Notes: generated by a model from the sequence alone, not told the origin. A stretch of DNA of 53,902 bases from BJGO01 sp964640655 (GCA_964640655.1 CAZXFT010000020.1:1-53902), one strand, 5' to 3'; positions 1 to 8,810 are shown, numbered from the stretch's first letter. A program made the numbers and translations.

Positions 1-93
1 CGCGGGGTGCGCTACTACTGCTCCCTGTTTGGGTTCAGCCGCCAGAGCTGGTATGGCCAAATGAACCATCTTAAGCTTATGGTTACACCGTAA
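1..93 (+). pseudogene. IS3-family transposase (OrfB) N-terminal remnant
   Basis: Frame 1 is open from the window edge to a TAA at 91-93 and reads RGVRYYCSLFGFSRQSWYGQ followed by eleven unrelated residues. The 'LFGFSRQSWY' stretch resembles the N-terminus of IS3-family OrfB transposases, which commonly begin with a 'LCxLFGxSRQAYY' pattern. A full OrfB is about 270-300 residues with a DDE domain; here the reading frame ends about 20 residues in, and nothing transposase-like follows before the next gene at 294. It is therefore a broken copy or the edge of a deletion. The part upstream of the window is not visible, so an intact OrfA could still lie there. The match is short, so the family call is moderate. 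Confidence 0.5.
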
Positions 94-293
94 AGCCGTA
101 AATAATATTTACCGTGCAATTATCTATGTTACGACCTCAATAGATTGAGGCCATAGTTTATTAGCATTCATTACAGATGAAGGGGGACACCTAGTTTATT
201 GATATTAAACTAATTTTTATTTGTATTGTTGTCATTATGTTTTGATAAAAAAATTCTAACGCCATAACTCGCTTTGTCGTAAATATTTCTATT

Positions 294-2843
294 ATGACTT
301 ATCACTTATTAAGACCCGTTTTAATCGTATTTTTTACATTAATCATTACTGAACAGGGTTTTGCTCAAAAACAAAACAATCAGTGGCGATTTGGGTATGA
401 GGGTGGTATTAATTTTAATACCTCTCCACCTGCAAATACACCTCCTTCAGCCATATTAACCGGCGAAGGTGGTGCTAGTGTAGCTGACAGAAATACCGGC
501 GCACTTTTATTTTATACTGATGGTGTAAGTGTCTGGAATGCGCTAAATCAGATTATGCCAAATGGTAATGGATTACTTGGTGGTGATCCTATTCTGCTTT
601 CATCAACCACGGCGGCTGTTATTATCCCTAAACCGGGCAGTTGTACACAGTACTATATCGTTACCATCGATGAACAATTTGGTGGCAATGGACTTCGATA
701 TAGTTTGGTAGATATGTTACTCAATGGCGGACTTGGCGACGTCGTGCCAACGCAAAAAAATATTTTACTTTTTAACACCAACTCAGAAAAAATTGAAGTG
801 GTACCCGCTCTGAACGGTGAGGATTTCTGGGTAATTACCCACGACAATCCGGGTAATTCGTTCTATTCCTTTTTATTAACCGGCAGTGGATTTCAAACGA
901 CACCAGTCGTTTCAACTTTGGGCGGTACTCAGGGTAATGGAGCCGGTCATCTAAAAGTGAATCAACAGTTTAATAAACTGGCTTGCGGCAGTTTATTTGA
1001 CGGCACTATGGAACTCTTTTCATTCAACAATGCAAACGGAGTTGTCAGTGACCAAATCGCCTGGGATCTTGATCCCATAATGTATAATTTTTCACCACTG
1101 ATTTATGGTGTTGAATTTTCACCCGACGGAAATCTCTTATATATCAGCAACCTAAATGTTATATTTCAATACGACATTTCAAGTGCTTCGTCCAATACCA
1201 TTCAAAACTCCGCTTACCAGGTCAACACGTCTTCATTTAATTCCCCTGCAACGCTGCAATTAGGCCCTAACGGGAAAATATATATTAACTCAGGATCAAT
1301 CGATGTGATCAACGCTCCAAATAATGCCGGAGTGGCTTGTGCTTATGAGACCGGTGTGTTAACAGGCGGAGGATACGGACTACCTAAGTGGGTTTATTCC
1401 ATTTCAACTACGGATACCATTACCACGAATGGCGACACCTGTTTAGGTAGTTTAATATTATTTACAATTGATCCCGCCAATGGCATTACGACTGCAAACT
1501 GGAATTTTGGTGATCCAAACAGCGGCACAAACAATAACTCCACAGCGGTTAATCCAACGCACCAGTTCAGCGACACCGGCACGTATTTAATTAGCTGCAT
1601 CGTTACACTTGCGTGTGGAACAGATACCTTATTCAAAACAATTACCATAACGGATTGCTCATCGAACACAGAATTTCTGGACATTATTGCCTCATCAGAT
1701 AGTTGCCTACAAGATGCTGTACTTTTTTCAATCAGCACAAACCTGTTCATCGAGAGTCTCATTGGATGGAATTTTGATGATCCAAACAGCGGCGCGAACA
1801 ATACCTCTTTACTATCAACACCTACCCATATATTTTCAGATACGGGCACCTATACGGTAAGTTGTATTGTTCAGATAAACTGTGGTGAACCTCCTACTCC
1901 TAATAATCCGATAACCGTGCCTTGCTTCTATGTTGATACGATATATACCACTGTGCAGATCATAGATTGCTCACCTCCTGACTCTTGCAATATCGTAATC
2001 ATACCACCTTCAGACACTTGTCTGCAATCCAATCTGTTTTTTACCACTCAATCCGACTCACTTATTCTTTCACTTGAATGGAACTTCGGGGACCCTAACA
2101 GCGGGGCCAATAATACATCTATACTAATTAACCCAACGCATCAGTTCAGTGATACCGGCACGTATACCATTCGCTGTATCGCTAACCTGTCTTGCGGTAT
2201 CGACACAAGTTATATCAATGTTACGATTACGGATTGCCCCGTTGAGCCGGATTTTATTACCATCGAATATTCCACGGATAGTTGTTTGCAGAATCCTGTT
2301 GTCTTCTCGATTAACTCAAATCTGCTTATCGAAAATATAATTCAGTGGAATTTTGGTGATCCAAACAGCGGTACAAATAATACTTCTTTACTATCATCAC
2401 CTACCCATACATTTTCAGATACGGGTACCTACACGGTAAGTTGTATTGTTGAAATAAATTGTAGTGAACCACCTACACCAAATAATCCGATTACAACACC
2501 TTGTTTCTATGTTGACACTATTTATACACAGGTAACCATCATACGATGTGAAGAACCTGAACCGGAATGTACCGTTTATTTACCCAATGCATTCTCTCCT
2601 AATGGTGATGGTATCAACGATCGTTTTCAGGCCATTTCGATTTGCGAACTTGAAGATTATAACCTGTCAATTTTTAATCGATGGGGTCAGTTGATATATA
2701 ACACCAACATTATAGGCGATAAATGGGATGGCACTTACAGACAATTAAACTGCGAAACGGGTGTATATGTTTACATAATCCGATACCGATTTGCTTCCGA
2801 ATCGGCACAGATAAAAAAAGGAAATGTTACCCTGCTTCGATAA
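294..2843 (+). CDS. secreted PKD-repeat protein with T9SS type B (gliding-motility) sorting domain
   Basis: 849 residues. Residues 1-24 are a signal peptide ending in GFAQ. Residues about 25-365 form a beta-rich region of the kind often placed before PKD repeats in Bacteroidota surface proteins. Four PKD-like domains follow, each with a WNFGDPNSG-type motif (Trp at 403, 492, 596 and 685) and 'FSDTGTY'. They alternate in two forms, A-B-A-B; the B copies carry an EPPTPNNPI insertion. The C-terminus from about residue 767 has FSPNGDGINDRF, 'FNRWGQLIY', 'WDGTY' and 'GVYVYIIRY', which is the CHU_C/type B sorting domain that sends proteins through the T9SS to the cell surface. Role: probably adhesion or surface display; no enzyme domain is seen. 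The gene stands alone, 200 bp after the transposase remnant. Confidence 0.9.
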   Translation: MTYHLLRPVLIVFFTLIITEQGFAQKQNNQWRFGYEGGINFNTSPPANTPPSAILTGEGGASVADRNTGALLFYTDGVSVWNALNQIMPNGNGLLGGDPILLSSTTAAVIIPKPGSCTQYYIVTIDEQFGGNGLRYSLVDMLLNGGLGDVVPTQKNILLFNTNSEKIEVVPALNGEDFWVITHDNPGNSFYSFLLTGSGFQTTPVVSTLGGTQGNGAGHLKVNQQFNKLACGSLFDGTMELFSFNNANGVVSDQIAWDLDPIMYNFSPLIYGVEFSPDGNLLYISNLNVIFQYDISSASSNTIQNSAYQVNTSSFNSPATLQLGPNGKIYINSGSIDVINAPNNAGVACAYETGVLTGGGYGLPKWVYSISTTDTITTNGDTCLGSLILFTIDPANGITTANWNFGDPNSGTNNNSTAVNPTHQFSDTGTYLISCIVTLACGTDTLFKTITITDCSSNTEFLDIIASSDSCLQDAVLFSISTNLFIESLIGWNFDDPNSGANNTSLLSTPTHIFSDTGTYTVSCIVQINCGEPPTPNNPITVPCFYVDTIYTTVQIIDCSPPDSCNIVIIPPSDTCLQSNLFFTTQSDSLILSLEWNFGDPNSGANNTSILINPTHQFSDTGTYTIRCIANLSCGIDTSYINVTITDCPVEPDFITIEYSTDSCLQNPVVFSINSNLLIENIIQWNFGDPNSGTNNTSLLSSPTHTFSDTGTYTVSCIVEINCSEPPTPNNPITTPCFYVDTIYTQVTIIRCEEPEPECTVYLPNAFSPNGDGINDRFQAISICELEDYNLSIFNRWGQLIYNTNIIGDKWDGTYRQLNCETGVYVYIIRYRFASESAQIKKGNVTLLR

Positions 2844-2982
2844 GTAAGAAGACACAAAAGTTATGCAACCAGATTATTCGCAACTTAGTTTCAGGGCTTT
2901 ATCTGTGTTGTATCAATAACAGATTGTTAAATGAGTAAATTATAAAAAAAATTATGTTATATTCAATCCATAAAACACTTTT

Positions 2983-3624
2983 ATGGAAATTGCAGTAATT
3001 CTTTTTTTGGCTCTTATACTTTTACTTCCTGTTTTATATCATTTTGCGGTTCCTTTAAAACCACCCTACTTAGATGATTACTTTACTCTGGGCAATATGA
3101 TTTTCAGCGAGTCTGAGGGAATTAAACAAATCATACTTGAGGTCAGAGGTCGCAATGTTTATAGTGAATTAACATTATTACCACAAGCTCAAGGACCACC
3201 TGAACATATGCACAAATATTTTGATGAGAGTTTTGTGGTTTCCGAAGGAGAACTCACAATTAAATTAAATAATGAAATTATTAAAATACCTAAGGGAAAT
3301 CGCTTCAAGATACCTAGAGGAATGTATCATAGGATATATAATGAAACTGATAAAGAAGTAACCATTCGACCAGAACACGAAACTGACTATGTGCCTCTAG
3401 AGTTTACCTATTCACTGGCACAATTATATCCGTTAATGGATTCTAAACAAGGTAATGGTCTACAGCTTTTGATGAAGCTCAGTGTTTTGGATGAACTTTT
3501 TGACAGCATTATTAAAGGACCACACCCGGCTGTAATTAGAGTCGTTAAGAAAATCTTAAAACCATACGCCAGAATATTTGGTGTCACACCTTACGATGAT
3601 AAATCACGACCTACGAACAGATAA
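2983..3624 (+). CDS. membrane-anchored cupin-domain protein
   Basis: 213 residues. An N-terminal hydrophobic segment (about residues 3-25) looks like a membrane anchor or uncleaved signal. The cupin core follows at about residues 60-110: the first cupin motif is 'PPEHMHKYFDESFVV' with 'EGEL' (metal ligands would be the two His and the Glu-like position), and the second is 'IPRGMYHRIYNET'. Single-domain cupins of this layout bind a metal and may act as small-molecule sensors, isomerases or dioxygenases; the substrate cannot be read from the sequence. The C-terminal 90 residues (LAQLYPLMD... to the end) are helical and resemble nothing I recognise with confidence. It starts at an ATG 139 bp after the preceding gene and is probably a single-gene unit. 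Confidence 0.75.
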   Translation: MEIAVILFLALILLLPVLYHFAVPLKPPYLDDYFTLGNMIFSESEGIKQIILEVRGRNVYSELTLLPQAQGPPEHMHKYFDESFVVSEGELTIKLNNEIIKIPKGNRFKIPRGMYHRIYNETDKEVTIRPEHETDYVPLEFTYSLAQLYPLMDSKQGNGLQLLMKLSVLDELFDSIIKGPHPAVIRVVKKILKPYARIFGVTPYDDKSRPTNR

Positions 3625-3747
3625 TTCCATTAAATCAAATACCTATTAGCCCGTAGACATTAATACTTGGGATATTTCCGTTGAGTAAGGATACTAATTA
3701 TGCCTTAATACTAATTTTTATCTTTATTTCACAAATCTGATACACTT

Positions 3748-4107
3748 ATGCTCACAAACATTACCCAACTCAAAAGACTTACCGACATTCTTAATTGCGA
3801 AGGCGGCATATTGATCTTATACAAGCAGGAGGATGAATTGTACTTGTCTTCTTACCTCACCGATAATAGCGGCAACGTATTCTACCGCACAACTGCCGAT
3901 AATATTCTGAACTATCTTAAAGGCAGCATCACCCTGCGTGAACTCTACTTGCTCAGCGATGATGTGCTTGTAACCCGTAAACAAAGAGAGGAATCAGCAA
4001 CATATATTAAAGACGACCTCGCTCATCTGTTGCAATGCGGTAATGATTATTATACACAAATCAGTGAGGGCTTAAAAGGAAAAGATGTGTTGCAGTATTT
4101 AATGTAG
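3748..4107 (+). CDS. hypothetical protein, 119 aa
   Basis: I do not recognise this protein with confidence. It is 119 residues, soluble, with no signal peptide or membrane segment. It reads as a short helix, a beta-hairpin region (GGILILYKQEDELYLSSYL), then 'LKGSITLRELYLLSDDVLV' and a charged, Tyr-rich C-terminus. The 'G.ITLRELY' pattern recalls small proteins of the DUF6575 type, in which a ligand-like beta region precedes a 'G.ISLRDLF' segment, but this is a weak resemblance. It starts at an ATG 123 bp after the cupin gene and ends 27 bp before the convergent gene at 4135-5067. Confidence 0.6.
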   Translation: MLTNITQLKRLTDILNCEGGILILYKQEDELYLSSYLTDNSGNVFYRTTADNILNYLKGSITLRELYLLSDDVLVTRKQREESATYIKDDLAHLLQCGNDYYTQISEGLKGKDVLQYLM

Positions 4108-4134
4108 TTCATTGAATCAGGACGTATCATTTTC

Positions 4135-5067
4135 TTACCGGCTAACCACAAAATGACCGCTTGCACGACTGCCTTCACCTTCAATAACATAGAAGTAGGT
4201 GCCGTCGACATAGTTGTTCAGAGATAATGAAAAAATCTGAGAACGTAATGCATCAGCTGAAAGCGTTTTGTTTTCCCTGATACTTCCTAACACATCGTAA
4301 ACCCTAACCTGGTAAAGTCCGGTTAATTGAGTAAGAAATTGAATATGTAACATTCCTTTTGCAGGATTGGGATAAGTGCTTACTTGTGTGAGTGAACCAT
4401 GTATGTTCGCAGCCGACTCTGACTGAAAATACAACTGTAGATAAGGTCGGCGTGTGGTATCTTCTGTAAAGTCGGACGACGGAAATGAGAATGTTACCGA
4501 TGCATTATTGCAGTCACCATCGAGCGGATATACTGCAAACCCGTGATTAGGCTCCGACTCGCTGCGCCATTCATTATATACATCAGTAATGTTTACACGT
4601 ATTAACCCTCCCGGATAAAAGTGTTTGATATTGATAGGATTGATGAAGGGCTCGCCAAGTTCCGGTTTGTTGTCCCAGTTGAGTGTCATTTCGTTCCAGT
4701 CTTCATTGATGTATCGAAAATCGAAATTGTTGTCGCAATTGGAGTAACAATACGACATAGATGAATCCGTCATAAAACAAACAAATACAGAATCTACGTT
4801 TTCAGGTAGTTCAAACACATCGAACTTGATAAAAGCCATCAGATTGGTTTGATTGCAATTGCTAACCGGAGAAGTAGCCACATTGACATGTGCGCCATAG
4901 TTATCGTAAGGGGTTGCATCATAAGTCATGGCGTCTTTGCCGCCGTTGATGCCGCCTTCGTCGGTGCCGTCATTGTTACCGGAGCTGGGTTGAAAGATGA
5001 GAACAGATTGAGCAAATGAAGCGCTGAATAGCGTAATGAAGATAAGTGATAGTATTAGTTTTTTCAT
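4135..5067 (-). CDS. secreted DNRLRE-type protein with T9SS type A sorting domain
   Basis: 310 residues. Signal peptide at 1-19 (ends SASFAQ). Residues about 25-210 look like a DNRLRE-type beta-sandwich: they mention 'AFIKFDVFELP', 'WNEMTLNWDNKP' and 'RVNITDVYNEW', the pattern seen in exported proteins where the fold often sits next to carbohydrate-acting domains. The last 80 residues are a type A T9SS sorting domain, with STYPNPAKGMLHI, 'QVRVYDVLG' and 'GTYFYVIEGEG'. No catalytic domain is visible, so it may be structural or adhesive. The gene is transcribed alone, downstream of clpX; a perfect 7-bp inverted repeat lies about 85 bp upstream of its start. Confidence 0.85.
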   Translation of the reverse strand: MKKLILSLIFITLFSASFAQSVLIFQPSSGNNDGTDEGGINGGKDAMTYDATPYDNYGAHVNVATSPVSNCNQTNLMAFIKFDVFELPENVDSVFVCFMTDSSMSYCYSNCDNNFDFRYINEDWNEMTLNWDNKPELGEPFINPINIKHFYPGGLIRVNITDVYNEWRSESEPNHGFAVYPLDGDCNNASVTFSFPSSDFTEDTTRRPYLQLYFQSESAANIHGSLTQVSTYPNPAKGMLHIQFLTQLTGLYQVRVYDVLGSIRENKTLSADALRSQIFSLSLNNYVDGTYFYVIEGEGSRASGHFVVSR

Positions 5068-5150
5068 GGTCAGGTATTGTTGATACCAAAACTATCTGCA
5101 ATACAGCCTTGCTGAAAATGACAATTGTTATAAATAAACCTGATTCATTT

Positions 5151-5165
5151 CAATAACGGTTATTG
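5151..5165. promoter_or_regulatory. palindrome upstream of the DNRLRE-type gene
   Basis: CAATAACGGTTATTG is a perfect 7-bp inverted repeat around a single central base. It sits between the end of clpX (5214) and the start of the minus-strand gene at 5067. It is not followed by a T-tract on either strand, so it does not look like a terminator; a dimeric regulator site is possible but unproven. Confidence 0.3.
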
Positions 5166-5213
5166 GAGCATGCAGGTAAACATCTAAATTGAACAATTAC
5201 GCTTACATCGAGC

Positions 5214-6464
5214 CTAGGCTACCTTCAGCTTAGGCAAGTTGATTTTATCTATACGCTGGCGCGCATAGTCCAGGTCAACGGTAAAGGATTGCATATCCTT
5301 CTGCGATGGTGCATCGTACATTACATCGTTCATAATGGTTTCGCAAAGCGAGCGCAGGCCGCGCGCACCCAGTTTATACTCCATTGCTTTGGTAACGATA
5401 TAATCAATGGCGGCATCGTCGAAATTCAAGTCGATGTCGTCCATCTTCAAGAGTGCTTTGTATTGTTTCAGCAAAGCATTCTTAGGCTCGGTGAGGATAA
5501 GACGCAGAGCTTGCTCGTCTAAGGCATTCAAAAAAGTAACAACAGGTATACGACCTACCAGTTCGGGGATCAATCCAAACTGTTTTAAGTCTTGAGGCGA
5601 AACATAGGAGAGCAGGTTGTTTTTATTCACCTCAGAACTATCCGCACCGGACTTGAAACCAATCACCTGAGTTTGTGTGCGGCGCGAAATAATTTTATCC
5701 AGTCCTTCGAAAGCACCACCACATATAAATAAAATGTTCTGTGTGTTGAGTGTAATCATCTTCTGTTCGGGGTGCTTACGGCCACCCTGAGGTGGAACAA
5801 GCACTTCCGTGCCTTCGAGTAATTTGAGTAAACCCTGTTGCACACCTTCACCGCTCACATCGCGTGTGATGCTGGGGTTATCGCTCTTGCGGGCAATTTT
5901 ATCAATTTCATCTATATACACTATGCCGCGCTCCGCAGCCTGCACATCGTAGTCGCAACTTTGCAGCAATCGTGAAAGAATACTTTCTACGTCTTCTCCT
6001 ACATAACCGGCCTCGGTAAATACAGTAGCATCGGCTATGGCAAAAGGAACGTTCAATAGCTTGGCAATGGTACGTGCCAATAAGGTTTTACCTGTTCCGG
6101 TTTCTCCTACCAATACGATGTTTGATTTTTCAATCTCTACATCGTTACCCAGTTTATTTTCTCCTTTGTTGATGCGCTTGTAGTGGTTATACACCGCTAC
6201 GCTCAGCACCTTCTTTGCTTCGTCCTGCCCAATAACATATTCGTCGAGGTACTTCTTGATTTCGGCAGGTATCAACGAGTTTTTAAAAAGCTCTGCTTGT
6301 TTGCCGCCAACAATTTTCTTTTTCTTCTGATGCACTTCCTCCTGAACAATCATAGCTGCTTGCTCGGCGCAGGAGTCGCAGATGTATGCATCCAACCCCG
6401 ATATGAGGAGGCGGGTTTCATCCTTCGATTTTCCGCAAAACGAACAGGTCGTACCTTTTTTCAT
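5214..6464 (-). CDS. clpX: ATP-dependent Clp protease ATP-binding subunit ClpX
   Basis: 416 residues, close to the family's usual 410-425. ClpX is a cytoplasmic AAA+ unfoldase that feeds substrates to ClpP. The N-terminal zinc-binding domain has Cys7, Cys10, Cys29 and Cys32. The AAA+ module shows Walker A GETGTGKT (about 120-127), the pore loop 'GYVGEDV', Walker B 'IVYIDEIDKI', the RKH loop (GGRKHPEQ) and the ClpP-contacting loop region ('VIGFKS'). The C-terminal small domain has KYKLGARGLRS. It is the last gene of tig-clpP-clpX, 98 bp after clpP. No function-breaking change is seen. Confidence 0.97.
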   Translation of the reverse strand: MKKGTTCSFCGKSKDETRLLISGLDAYICDSCAEQAAMIVQEEVHQKKKKIVGGKQAELFKNSLIPAEIKKYLDEYVIGQDEAKKVLSVAVYNHYKRINKGENKLGNDVEIEKSNIVLVGETGTGKTLLARTIAKLLNVPFAIADATVFTEAGYVGEDVESILSRLLQSCDYDVQAAERGIVYIDEIDKIARKSDNPSITRDVSGEGVQQGLLKLLEGTEVLVPPQGGRKHPEQKMITLNTQNILFICGGAFEGLDKIISRRTQTQVIGFKSGADSSEVNKNNLLSYVSPQDLKQFGLIPELVGRIPVVTFLNALDEQALRLILTEPKNALLKQYKALLKMDDIDLNFDDAAIDYIVTKAMEYKLGARGLRSLCETIMNDVMYDAPSQKDMQSFTVDLDYARQRIDKINLPKLKVA

Positions 6465-6562
6465 TGTTCAGTTATTAGTTGTTGGTTATTAGTAAATAGT
6501 GATATTTCTTCATCTACAACTCTGAAATGCTGATGAATGTTTAGTGTGGTAAAACGGTAAAA

Positions 6563-7252
6563 TTATGGGTTGCTTTTATCTTTATGCTTTATGAGCACTT
6601 CGTCTATCATACCATATTCTTTGGCTTCGTCTGCCATCATCCAGTAGTCGCGGTCGCCATCTTTTTCTACACGCTTATATGGTTGTCCACTATGGTTGGA
6701 AATGATTTCGTACAATTCTTTTTTCAGTTTCAATATTTCGCGAGCAGTGATTTCGATATCGCTGGCTTGGCCTTCAGCTCCGCCAAGAGGTTGATGAATC
6801 ATCACGCGGCTGTGTTTCAGTGCGGTACGTTTTCCTTTAGTGCCTGCGCAAAGCAGAACTGCTGCCATAGAAGCGGCAATGCCTGTACATATAGTTGCTA
6901 CATCGGGGCCAATGTATTGCATGGTATCGTAAATACCCAGTCCGGCATACACAGAACCGCCGGGTGAGTTGAGGTAAATCTGAATATCGCGGCGTGCGTC
7001 GGTGCTTTCCAGGAACAGCAACTGCGCCTGAATGACGTTGGCTACATAGTCATTAATAGGGTCGCCTAGGAAAATGATGCGGTCCATCATCAGTCGGCTG
7101 AATACGTCCATACTGGCCACATTCATGGGACGTTCTTCGATGATGTAAGGTGTCAATGCCTGAATGTTGTGCTTCAGATAGTTGTCCACGTGCATGCTAT
7201 TCATTCCATGGTGCTTCACGGCATATTTTCTGAACTCTGAGTAATGATTCAT
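6563..7252 (-). CDS. clpP: ATP-dependent Clp protease proteolytic subunit ClpP
   Basis: 229 residues. Serine protease subunit forming the double-ring chamber that works with ClpX. The catalytic triad is in place: Ser128 in 'GIAASMAAVLL', His153 in 'SRVMIHQPLGG', and Asp202 in 'DRDYWMMADEA'; the 25- and 49-residue spacings match E. coli ClpP. The N-terminus (MNHYSEFRKYAVKHHG) is about 30 residues longer than in E. coli, as is common in Bacteroidota, and may be processed. The gene begins 31 bp after tig and is very probably co-transcribed with it. Confidence 0.97.
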   Translation of the reverse strand: MNHYSEFRKYAVKHHGMNSMHVDNYLKHNIQALTPYIIEERPMNVASMDVFSRLMMDRIIFLGDPINDYVANVIQAQLLFLESTDARRDIQIYLNSPGGSVYAGLGIYDTMQYIGPDVATICTGIAASMAAVLLCAGTKGKRTALKHSRVMIHQPLGGAEGQASDIEITAREILKLKKELYEIISNHSGQPYKRVEKDGDRDYWMMADEAKEYGMIDEVLIKHKDKSNP

Positions 7253-7283
7253 ACGGTGTAGTGTGTTTTGTTTTGGTTATAGT

Positions 7284-8642
7284 TTAGTGTTGATGTACAA
7301 AGTCATGATACGTTTTCTTCACCTCGTTTATTTTAATCAAGGTGGCTGCGTGAGCAAAAACTTTGTCGTATAGGGCCATTTCGGTATAGCGGCGCATACT
7401 CTTTTCTTCTTTGAGCATAGAATCGGCGAGGCGTTCAACCAGTTCGTTCATGCTTTCGTCGGCACTGCCACCAAAGTAGCGGCTTACGATTTCGTTTTTA
7501 ACAGCCTGACGAATATCCTCAATATTTACTTGCACATTCCAGTCCTTGGTGAGTTTATTCACAATCAAATCCCACTTTAATCTTTCAATAATCATCTTGA
7601 ACTCTTCATCACCGAGTTCCTCATTTTCTTTTCCTTCGTTGTTGTTGGCTAGCACCCACTTTTTAAGGAACTCTTCTGGGAAGTCTATGGCGGTGTTGTC
7701 CACCAAGTATTTATGTATCGCATTTTCAAGACGTACAGCACTCACTCTGTTGAATTCTTTTTCCAATTGCGTACGCAGTTTGTCGCGCAGTTCCTGCTCA
7801 CTGCTTACTGTGCCTGGGTTGTATGCTTTATCGAATAATTCCTGATTCAGTTCGGCCTTAATCACGCGCTTTAATCCCTGTATGCTGATACGGAAATTAG
7901 CATTCATTTCGTCGGCATGTGCATGGTCGGTATTCAGCAGACTGTGTACAATCAGGTTGTGGTCGTTGCCAAAAGTGGCATTGATATCAATAGTCAAAGA
8001 CTCGTCTTTCTTCAAGCCTTCGATTTGTTTCTTTACCGCTTCGTCTTTGATTACACGCACCAGGAATGAAGTGCGGTTAGTTACGCCACCTTCTTTCACG
8101 TTGCCCTGGTTGTCTAACTCATCGAATTGTGCAAGAACAATATTATCCTCGCTCTCTATGGTTTCAATTTCTTCTTCTGTACCGTAGCGCATGGACATCT
8201 TATCCACTTCTTCGTTAATCATCTCGTCGGTGATGTCGCACAATTCTTTTTCGAAAGTGTTGGCACCTAGGTCGGCCACAGTAAACTGAGGAACCAGCCC
8301 TACTTCAAACCCAAAGTTGTAGTTAGATGGATTTGCAATATCAATAGTAGGATTCTCGGTACGGAAAGGCAGTGGCTGGCCGAATATCTCGAGTTTGTTG
8401 TCCTTGATATAGTTATTGACTGAATCGTTCAGGATTTTATCTAATTCATCTACCAATACCTGGTTACCATACATTTTGCGCGAAAGCGAAGTCGGCACCT
8501 TACCGGGACGGAAACCGGGCATAGCAATTTTTTTGCTCAGTTCTTTGATACCGGTGTCCACCTTAGGCAGGTAGTCTTCGGGAGTAAGATTCACGTTCAG
8601 GCGCAGATGTAGCGCAGAGATGTTTTCGGAAGTAATGTTCAC
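7284..8642 (-). CDS. tig: trigger factor (ribosome-associated chaperone)
   Basis: 452 residues from a GTG start at 8642-8640. Trigger factor binds ribosomal protein L23 and shields nascent chains. The ribosome-binding tail signature is present as 'MPGFRPGKVPTSLSRKMYG' at about 40-58. The central FKBP-like region is weakly conserved, which is normal in this phylum. The C-terminal helical arms follow. The frame stays open upstream as far as 8741, but that would run through tRNA-Leu, so the start VNITSENI at 8642 is chosen; it matches the usual family beginning 'MNITKENI'. The gene heads a tig-clpP-clpX operon. A terminator-like hairpin for tRNA-Leu lies only about 20 bp upstream of the start. 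Confidence 0.93.
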   Translation of the reverse strand: MNITSENISALHLRLNVNLTPEDYLPKVDTGIKELSKKIAMPGFRPGKVPTSLSRKMYGNQVLVDELDKILNDSVNNYIKDNKLEIFGQPLPFRTENPTIDIANPSNYNFGFEVGLVPQFTVADLGANTFEKELCDITDEMINEEVDKMSMRYGTEEEIETIESEDNIVLAQFDELDNQGNVKEGGVTNRTSFLVRVIKDEAVKKQIEGLKKDESLTIDINATFGNDHNLIVHSLLNTDHAHADEMNANFRISIQGLKRVIKAELNQELFDKAYNPGTVSSEQELRDKLRTQLEKEFNRVSAVRLENAIHKYLVDNTAIDFPEEFLKKWVLANNNEGKENEELGDEEFKMIIERLKWDLIVNKLTKDWNVQVNIEDIRQAVKNEIVSRYFGGSADESMNELVERLADSMLKEEKSMRRYTEMALYDKVFAHAATLIKINEVKKTYHDFVHQH

Positions 8643-8663
8643 GGTTAAGCGATTTATGTTATT

Positions 8664-8693
8664 GAATAAAAAGAGGAAGCCTAAGCTTCCTCT
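8664..8693 (-). terminator. rho-independent terminator between tRNA-Leu and tig
   Basis: Stem AGAGGAAGC (8672-8680) pairs perfectly with GCTTCCTCT (8685-8693) around a 4-base loop. On the minus strand it is followed by five T's (8671-8667) and ATT. It would end transcription from tRNA-Leu, yet tig starts about 20 bp further on, so tig either has a promoter overlapping this hairpin or depends on read-through. Confidence 0.75.
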
Positions 8694-8702
8694 ATAAGTT
8701 AG

Positions 8703-8784
8703 TGCGCATGGAGGGACTCGAACCCCCACGGATCGCTCCACCAGATCCTAAGTCTGGCGCGGCTACCAATTACGCCACATGCGC
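8703..8784 (-). tRNA. tRNA-Leu (anticodon UAG)
   Basis: 82 nt, type II tRNA with a long variable arm. The acceptor stem GCGCATG (8784-8778) pairs with CATGCGC (8710-8704), with discriminator A. The anticodon loop CTTAGGA between CCAGA and TCTGG gives anticodon TAG, reading CUA and other CUN codons. T-arm is GGGGGTTCGAGTCCCTC-like. CCA is not encoded. Confidence 0.95.
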
Positions 8785-8802
8785 ATTTTTTGAATCGGTG
8801 CG

Positions 8803-8810
8803 CAAAAGTA
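8803..8810 (-). promoter_or_regulatory. -7 element of the tRNA-Leu promoter
   Basis: Minus-strand TACTTTTG matches the Bacteroidota -7 consensus TAnnTTTG. It lies 18 bp from the tRNA 5' end, which would give a leader of about 12 nt. No clear TTTG -33 element is visible upstream, so only the -7 box is called. Confidence 0.45.

Noticed and set aside
1394..1849. Minus-strand 151-residue frame inside the PKD gene
   Set aside because: It mirrors the repeated PKD codons and has no start context, operon or recognisable motif.
2723..2938. 71-residue frame across the end of the PKD gene
   Set aside because: It overlaps the conserved type B sorting domain in another frame and lacks any motif.
8643..8741. 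N-terminal extension of trigger factor to a GTG at 8741
   Set aside because: It would read through the terminator hairpin and part of tRNA-Leu, and the added residues have no counterpart in trigger factors.
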